Shown piece after piece: positions 59,484 through 64,000 of a stretch of DNA of 64,000 nt; position 1 is the stretch's first letter; every line of letters begins with the position of its first letter. Position numbers and translations under genes: made by a program. Source of the DNA: Streptomyces genisteinicus (GTDB lineage Bacteria; Actinomycetota; Actinomycetes; Streptomycetales; Streptomycetaceae); contig NZ_CP060825.1 of the NCBI RefSeq assembly GCF_014489615.1, forward strand, positions 6,308,001 to 6,372,000. Reading direction: 5' to 3'. The notes below the pieces were generated by a model. The model worked only from the letters and a program-made list of their open reading frames with translations. It made no database searches and was not told where the DNA came from.

Positions 59484-61601
59484 GTGGCACGAGGGCGGTG
59501 GCGCTCGGCGGGCGGGGCGGTCGTCCGGGTGGTCGTCGTGTGGGCCGTGTCCACACTGACCATGCTGGCGCTGGCGGGGGCGCTGCCCGACTTCCGCCTC
59601 CAGTCGGCGGACGGGGACTCCGTCACCCGCACCGCGGTCACCGCCGCCTGGGGCGCGGGCGCGTTCGGTCTGCTGGGCGCCCTGGTGTGGCCCGTCGTGG
59701 TGCGGGCGCTGCTGCTGGTGCCCGCGCTCGTCCTCGGCCTGCTCGTCTTCTTCCTCAACGGATCGCTGCTGCTGATCGCCCTCTGGCTGATCCCCGACGG
59801 CCGGGGCGCGGCCGACCCGGAGACCGCGGTGGTGGTGGCGGCCGTGATGTCGGCCGTCGCGTCCGCCACCTCCACCGCGCTCGCCGTGCGCGACGACGAC
59901 GCCTACCGCAGGCGGCTGTCCCGGCTGGCGGACCGCAGGCGGGTGCGGGGGCGCCGCGAGGACCCGGCCGAGGGGCGGGACACGCCCGGCACGGTCTTCG
60001 TGCAGCTCGACGGAGTCGGCCACGAGGTGCTGCTGCGGGCCGCGGAGAGCGGAGTGATGCCGACGGTGGCCTCCTGGCTGGGGTCGAGCCACCGCCTCAC
60101 CCCCTGGCGCACCGACTGGTCGAGCCAGACCGGCGCGAGCCAGCTCGGCATCCTCCACGGCTCCAACCACGACGTGCCCGCCTTCCGCTGGTACGAGAAG
60201 GACACCCGCCGGATCGTCGTCAGCAACCGTCCCGCGAGCGCGGCCGAACTCCAGCGCCGGGCCGTCGAGCGGACCGCCGACGGCGGGTTGCTGACGGTCG
60301 ACGGCGCGAGCCGCGGCAACCTGTTCAGCGGCGGCGCCGACCAGCTGGCCCTCGTCCTGTCGGTGGCCGCGCGCCGGGGCCGGGCCAATCGCTCCCGGGC
60401 GGGCTACTTCGCCTACTTCTCCGATCCGGCCAACGCCGTCCGCACCGCCGTGTCCTTCGTCGCCGAGGTGTGCCGCGAGATCGGCCAGTCGGCGCGCGCC
60501 CGGATCCGCCGGGACGAGCCGCGCGTCGGCCGGGGCGGCCTCTACCCGTTCATCAGGGCGTTCGCGACCGTCGTCGAGCGCGACGTGGTGGTCGCCGCGG
60601 TCATCGGCGACATGCTCGCGGGCCGTACCGCCGTCTACGCCGACCTGGTCGCGTACGACGAGGTGGCCCACCACTCCGGGCCGCACAGCCGCGACGCGCA
60701 GGACGTCCTGGAGCGCCTGGACCGCTCGATCGCGCTGCTCGCCAAGGCCGCCGAGCACGCCCCCCGCCCCTACCGGATCGTGCTCCTGTCGGACCACGGC
60801 CAGAGTCCCGGGACCACCTTCGAGGGCGCCTACGGGCTGACCCTGCGGGACCTGGTGCGCGCCGGCTGCGGCCTGCCCGTCTCCCGCCGGGCGGTGCGCA
60901 CCCGCAGCGGCGCCGAGGCCCGCGACGCGGCCCGGGACGCGGTCCGCACCGCGCTGCACCGGCGGCCCGAGGCCGACGGCGAGGATGTCGAGGCCGCCGG
61001 CCCGGACCCCGTCGTGCTGGCCTCGGGGAACCTCGCGCTGGTCTCGTTCCCGGACGTGCCGCACCGCATGAGCCGGGAGGAGATCGACCGGCGGCACCCG
61101 GCCCTGCTGTCGACGCTCGCCGACCATCCCGGCATCGGCTTCCTCCTCGTGCGGAGCGAGGAGCACGGCTCCCTCGTGCTCGCCCGCGACGGGATCGCCG
61201 CACCTCTCGCCGGACTGAAGGACGGCGACGAGGGGCCGCTCGCCGTCTTCGGGCCCGGGGCCGCGGACGCGGTGCGCCGCACCGACGGCTTCCCGCACGT
61301 CGCGGACGTCATGGTCAACTCGATGCACGACCCGCGGACGGGCGTGGTGCACGCCTTCGAGGAGCAGATCGGCTCGCACGGCGGGCTGGGCGGCGAGCAG
61401 TCCCGCGCGTTCCTGCTGTCGCCGCTGGAACTCTCCCCGCCCGTCGACCCCGGCGAGACGCTGGCCGGTGCCGAGCAGGTGCACCGGGTGCTGCGGCGCT
61501 GGCTGCGCGAGGGGCAGGGGCCGCAGGTCCCGCTGGAGGCGCCGGCGCCCGCGCCCGCCCGTCCGGCCGGCGGGCCCGCCGGCGTGCGGGGGCGCGACTG
61601 A
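59484..61601 (+). CDS. Membrane protein with holin-like N-terminus and alkaline-phosphatase/phosphodiesterase domain
   Basis: 705 residues. Residues 1-145 contain three to four hydrophobic helices of the phage-holin-4-type family, with a basic tail (RRLSRLADRRRVRGRREDP). From about 170 there is a type I phosphodiesterase/nucleotide pyrophosphatase fold: VFVQLDGVGHEVL (metal Asp), TGASQLGILHG (nucleophile region), YDEVAHHSGPHSRDAQDV and LLSDHGQSPG. It acts on a phosphoester at the membrane. GTG at 59484. Confidence 0.87.
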   Translation: MARGRWRSAGGAVVRVVVVWAVSTLTMLALAGALPDFRLQSADGDSVTRTAVTAAWGAGAFGLLGALVWPVVVRALLLVPALVLGLLVFFLNGSLLLIALWLIPDGRGAADPETAVVVAAVMSAVASATSTALAVRDDDAYRRRLSRLADRRRVRGRREDPAEGRDTPGTVFVQLDGVGHEVLLRAAESGVMPTVASWLGSSHRLTPWRTDWSSQTGASQLGILHGSNHDVPAFRWYEKDTRRIVVSNRPASAAELQRRAVERTADGGLLTVDGASRGNLFSGGADQLALVLSVAARRGRANRSRAGYFAYFSDPANAVRTAVSFVAEVCREIGQSARARIRRDEPRVGRGGLYPFIRAFATVVERDVVVAAVIGDMLAGRTAVYADLVAYDEVAHHSGPHSRDAQDVLERLDRSIALLAKAAEHAPRPYRIVLLSDHGQSPGTTFEGAYGLTLRDLVRAGCGLPVSRRAVRTRSGAEARDAARDAVRTALHRRPEADGEDVEAAGPDPVVLASGNLALVSFPDVPHRMSREEIDRRHPALLSTLADHPGIGFLLVRSEEHGSLVLARDGIAAPLAGLKDGDEGPLAVFGPGAADAVRRTDGFPHVADVMVNSMHDPRTGVVHAFEEQIGSHGGLGGEQSRAFLLSPLELSPPVDPGETLAGAEQVHRVLRRWLREGQGPQVPLEAPAPAPARPAGGPAGVRGRD

Positions 61602-61630
61602 GCCGGGCCCGCCCGCGGTCGGCGGGCGGG

Positions 61631-61758
61631 CAGGACGCGCGGCGGGGACGGCCCCGGCCGCTCGGTCCGGGCGGCGGGGACGAGCCCGGCCGCACAGGAC
61701 GGCCGGCGGGGGACGGCCGTGAACCACAGGACGCGCGGCGGGGGACGGCCCCGGCCGC
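61631..61758 (+). repeat. 32-bp tandem repeat, four copies
   Basis: Units start at 61631, 61663, 61695 and 61727. Units 1 and 4 are almost identical (CAGGACGCGCGGCGGGG-type start, one G longer in unit 4), units 2 and 3 are degenerate. The array fills most of the 232-bp spacer between the phosphodiesterase and alcohol dehydrogenase genes. Confidence 0.75.
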
Positions 61759-61833
61759 ACAGGACGGATGCCGGCGCCGGCCCGGGTGCGGGCGGCAGCG
61801 GCCGGCGACGGATCGGCATGGAGGAGAGAGCAC

Positions 61834-62880
61834 GTGCGAGCCGTGGTGTACGAGGAGTTCGGCAGGACCCCGGAGATACGGGAGGTCCCCGACCCCCTTC
61901 CGGCGCCCGACGGCGTCGTCGTCCGCGTCGAGGCAACCGGGCTGTGCCGCAGCGACTGGCATGGCTGGGCGGGTCACGACCCGGGGATCGCGCTGCCGCA
62001 CGTGCCCGGGCACGAACTTTCCGGGGTGGTCGTGGCCGTCGGCGGCGAGGTGCGCGGCAGCCGTGCGGGGGACCGCGTCACCGTCCCGTTCGTCTGCGCC
62101 TGCGGCAGGTGCGGGTCCTGTGCGCGCGGCGCCCAGCAGGTCTGCGAGCGCCAGGAACAGCCGGGCTTCACCCACTGGGGCTCGTTCGCCGAGTACGTGG
62201 CCGTGCGCCACGCGGACACCAATCTGGTGCCCGTGCCCGAGGAGATGGCCTTCTCGACGGCGGCGGGCCTCGGCTGCCGGTTCGCCACCGCGTTCCGGGC
62301 CGTCGTCGGGCAGGGACGGGTGCGGGCCGGCGAGTGGGTCGCGGTCCACGGCTGCGGGGGTGTGGGCCTGTCGGCGGTGATGATCGCCGCCGCGTCCGGT
62401 GCGCGGGTGGTCGCCGTCGACGTCTCGCCCGGGGCGCTGGAACTGGCCCGTGCGTTCGGCGCCGAGATCTGTGTGGACGCCTCCGCGCTGCCCGCGGGTG
62501 CGGTGCCCGAGGCGGTCCACCGGGCGTCCGGCGGCGGCGCCCACCTCTCCCTGGACGCCCTCGGCTCTGCGGTGACCTGCGCCAACTCCGTACGCAGCCT
62601 GCGCCGCCAGGGCCGCCACATCCAGGTGGGCCTGCTCCCGGACGAGGTGGCCGTGCCGATGGCGCCGGTGGTCGCCCTGGAGCTGGAGATCCTCGGCAGC
62701 CACGGCATGGCCGCCCACGACTACCCCGCGATGCTGGCCCTGGTGGCCTCCGGCGCACTGCGCCCGGACCTGCTGGTCACGCGGGAGATCGGTCTCGACG
62801 AGGTGCCGGCCGCGCTCACGGCCCTCGGCACGGCGCCGGGCGCCGGCGTGACCGTGATCAGGCCCCACGGCGTCTCCTGA
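61834..62880 (+). CDS. Zinc-dependent alcohol dehydrogenase (MDR family)
   Basis: 348 residues. Catalytic zinc ligands in GLCRSDWHGW and PGHELSG; structural zinc cluster CACGRCGSCARGAQQVC (four Cys); Rossmann motif HGCGGVGLSAVMIA. NAD(P)-dependent oxidation of an alcohol, substrate unknown. The GTG at 61834 follows GGAGGAGAGAG and gives a canonical N-terminus (VRAVVYEEFG). Confidence 0.93.
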   Translation: MRAVVYEEFGRTPEIREVPDPLPAPDGVVVRVEATGLCRSDWHGWAGHDPGIALPHVPGHELSGVVVAVGGEVRGSRAGDRVTVPFVCACGRCGSCARGAQQVCERQEQPGFTHWGSFAEYVAVRHADTNLVPVPEEMAFSTAAGLGCRFATAFRAVVGQGRVRAGEWVAVHGCGGVGLSAVMIAAASGARVVAVDVSPGALELARAFGAEICVDASALPAGAVPEAVHRASGGGAHLSLDALGSAVTCANSVRSLRRQGRHIQVGLLPDEVAVPMAPVVALELEILGSHGMAAHDYPAMLALVASGALRPDLLVTREIGLDEVPAALTALGTAPGAGVTVIRPHGVS

Positions 62881-62962
62881 CGGCCTCCGGGAACCGCTCC
62901 CGGGCGACCCGCCGGCCCCTGCCGGGGCGCCGGGGCGACCACCCCGGTGCGGCCCGGCGGAT

Positions 62963-62992
62963 GCGGCGCCCCGGTCCGTGCCGGGGCGCCGC
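62963..62992 (+). terminator. Hairpin terminator after the alcohol dehydrogenase
   Basis: A perfect 12-bp stem GCGGCGCCCCGG (62963-62974 with 62981-62992) and 6-nt loop, 83 bp after the stop. The 364-bp gap to the next gene otherwise holds the 22-bp repeats and a 9-bp hairpin at 63182-63205. Confidence 0.75.
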
Positions 62993-63065
62993 ACCCCTGC
63001 ACGGCGTCCGCGCCGGCGCCCGCGCCAGCGGACGCCGGCCCCGGCGCCCCCGGTCGTCCGCCCCC

Positions 63066-63137
63066 GGTATACCCGGCCATGACCGTCGGCGTACCCGGCC
63101 ATGACCTCCGGCCTACCCGGCCATTACCTCCGGCGTA
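63066..63137 (+). repeat. 22-bp tandem repeat, three copies plus a partial
   Basis: Units at 63066, 63088 and 63110, with a partial fourth unit (GGCGTA) at 63132. The shared core is TACCCGGCCATGACC with small changes. Intergenic, about 110 bp before the start of the next gene. Confidence 0.85.
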
Positions 63138-63244
63138 ATCGACCCCCGGCCCCGGCCCCGGCAGGCTGTTCGTCACCGGGTACCGGGCGGCGCACTCCGC
63201 CCGGTGCCCGGGACCGCACCCCTGTCGATGGAGGCTGATCCGTC

Positions 63245-63670
63245 ATGTCCCAGGCCCTGCTCGCGGGTCTCGCCCGCACCACCGCGCCGCGCACCATGCT
63301 GCGCCGCTTCCTCGCCCTCGACGCCGTCGTGACCGGCGTCAACGGGCTCGCCTACGTGGCGGCCTCCGGCCCGCTCGGGCGGCTGCTGGGCGTGGACGGC
63401 ACGCTGCTCTTCTGGCTCGGTGTCTTCCTCACCGGCTTCGCGGCCGCGGTCGGTCTCCTCGCCGCCCGCCCCGCGCCGCCCGCCACGGCGGTGAAGGCCG
63501 TCGTGGACGCGAACCTGCTCTGGTCCGTGCTGAGCATCGCCGCGCTCGCGCTCTGGCTGGAGCCGACCGCCGCGGGCGCGGTCTGGACGGTGCTCCAGGC
63601 CCTGACCGTGGGCGGGTTCGCGGTGCTCCAGTGGTCGGCGCTGAAGGCGGACGACGCCGTCACTGCGTGA
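63245..63670 (+). CDS. Small four-helix membrane protein of unknown function
   Basis: 141 residues with about four hydrophobic segments (LALDAVVTGVNGLAYVAA, LLFWLGVFLTGFAAAVGLLAA, LLWSVLSIAALALWL, TVLQALTVGGFAVLQWSAL). Similar small integral membrane proteins are common in Streptomyces and have no assigned role. ATG at 63245. Its last 11 bases overlap the 3' end of the convergent regulator. Confidence 0.75.
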   Translation: MSQALLAGLARTTAPRTMLRRFLALDAVVTGVNGLAYVAASGPLGRLLGVDGTLLFWLGVFLTGFAAAVGLLAARPAPPATAVKAVVDANLLWSVLSIAALALWLEPTAAGAVWTVLQALTVGGFAVLQWSALKADDAVTA

Positions 63671-64000
63671 GCGAGCCCAGGTACTCCACCGTCTCCGCGT
63701 CGGCCGGGAGGAAGGTCTCGATGGCCAGCTCGGCGACGGTGACGTCCAGCGGCGTGTTGAACGTCGAGATGGACGACACGAACGACAGCAGCCTGCCCCC
63801 GTGCTCGATCCGCAGGGGCAGGGCGAAGTACGGGTAGGGGACCGCGGCCCCGCCGTCGGGAGCGGGGTCGTCCGGAAGGTCGCCCGCCCGCTCGGGCGGC
63901 GGGTAGGCGGCGACCTCCTCGTACAGCCGCCGCAGCGGCTCGGAGCGCACCAGCGCGATCTGACGCTCCATCTGCGCCAGCAGGTGGCCCCGCCACTCGG
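63660..64000 (-). CDS. MmyB-type transcriptional regulator, C-terminal part
   Basis: The frame is open to the window edge, so the N-terminal HTH_XRE domain lies outside. What is visible is the end of the MmyB-like ligand-binding (PAS-like) domain: QMERQIALVRSEPLRRLYEE and LRIEHGGRLLSFVSSISTF followed by NTPLDVTVAELAIETFLPAD. Such regulators are very numerous in Streptomyces and usually control an adjacent oxidoreductase gene. Convergent with the preceding membrane-protein gene. Confidence 0.85.
   Translation of the reverse strand, partial: EWRGHLLAQMERQIALVRSEPLRRLYEEVAAYPPPERAGDLPDDPAPDGGAAVPYPYFALPLRIEHGGRLLSFVSSISTFNTPLDVTVAELAIETFLPADAETVEYLGSLTQ

Noticed and set aside
62881..63244. Possible CRISPR-like array from the 22-bp repeats
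   Set aside because: The repeats are directly adjacent with no spacers, and no cas genes are nearby.

Overview
The window is very GC-rich, with near-universal G/C at third codon positions, GTG starts, tightly overlapping operons and ATGA/GTGA junctions. The gene set (pentalenene synthase, ethylmalonyl-CoA pathway, Ada-AlkA, WYL and MmyB-type regulators) points to a Streptomyces chromosome, in a core-to-arm transition region. I see no rRNA, tRNA, CRISPR array or intact mobile element; one short integrase remnant lies near 9.5 kb.

Layout. (1) 1-7.7 kb: a pentalenene-type terpene operon, entered inside the prenyl diphosphate synthase (ptlB), then pentalenene synthase (ptlA) and its P450 (ptlI). 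It continues without a break into three MEP isoprenoid genes: ispH, dxs and, after a 255-bp gap, ispG. A strong hairpin closes it. A 20-bp tandem array carrying short palindromes sits between ptlA and ptlI. (2) 7.8-21 kb: housekeeping and stress genes: a divergent WYL regulator/RidA pair, a gamma-glutamyltransferase-like enzyme, an IMPase-family phosphatase, a nucleotidyltransferase, a carotenoid-desaturase-like oxidoreductase, a macro-domain protein, a DNA-alkylation repair pair (Ada-AlkA, and Ogt with a basic histone-like tail), a sirtuin, a Nudix enzyme and glycerate kinase. (3) 21.2-32.1 kb, minus strand: pssA and psd for phospholipid synthesis, then the ethylmalonyl-CoA pathway (acyl-CoA dehydrogenase, MaoC hydratase, CitE-type lyase, B12 mutase, crotonyl-CoA carboxylase/reductase), a TetR regulator and a double-headed 3-hydroxyacyl-CoA dehydrogenase. 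A palindrome fills the spacer of the predicted ccr promoter.

(4) 32.5-39.5 kb: a HEAT-repeat protein with a TTA codon at position 5, a radical SAM protein, an SRPBCC protein, an MFS exporter fused to three carboxypeptidase-regulatory-like domains, and an Lrp regulator. (5) 39.6-47.6 kb: an amidinohydrolase-ornithine aminotransferase pair, followed by a compact peptide-catabolism operon (M55 D-aminopeptidase, M20 peptidase, S9 peptidase, S66 LD-carboxypeptidase, GNAT) with a 17-bp palindrome at its start. (6) 47.7-64 kb: accessory and envelope genes: a frameshifted DUF5107/TPR gene, a methyltransferase, an 810-bp stretch with no recognisable gene, a macrolide-type glycosyltransferase with an in-frame hexanucleotide repeat, a PAP2-diacylglycerol kinase fusion, a PLP-fold protein lacking the catalytic lysine, DedA, an MBL-fold hydrolase, a holin-like/phosphodiesterase fusion, a zinc alcohol dehydrogenase and the end of an MmyB-type regulator. 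Two tandem arrays (32 bp and 22 bp units) flank the alcohol dehydrogenase.

All assignments come from reading the sequence and from remembered family signatures; no database search was run.
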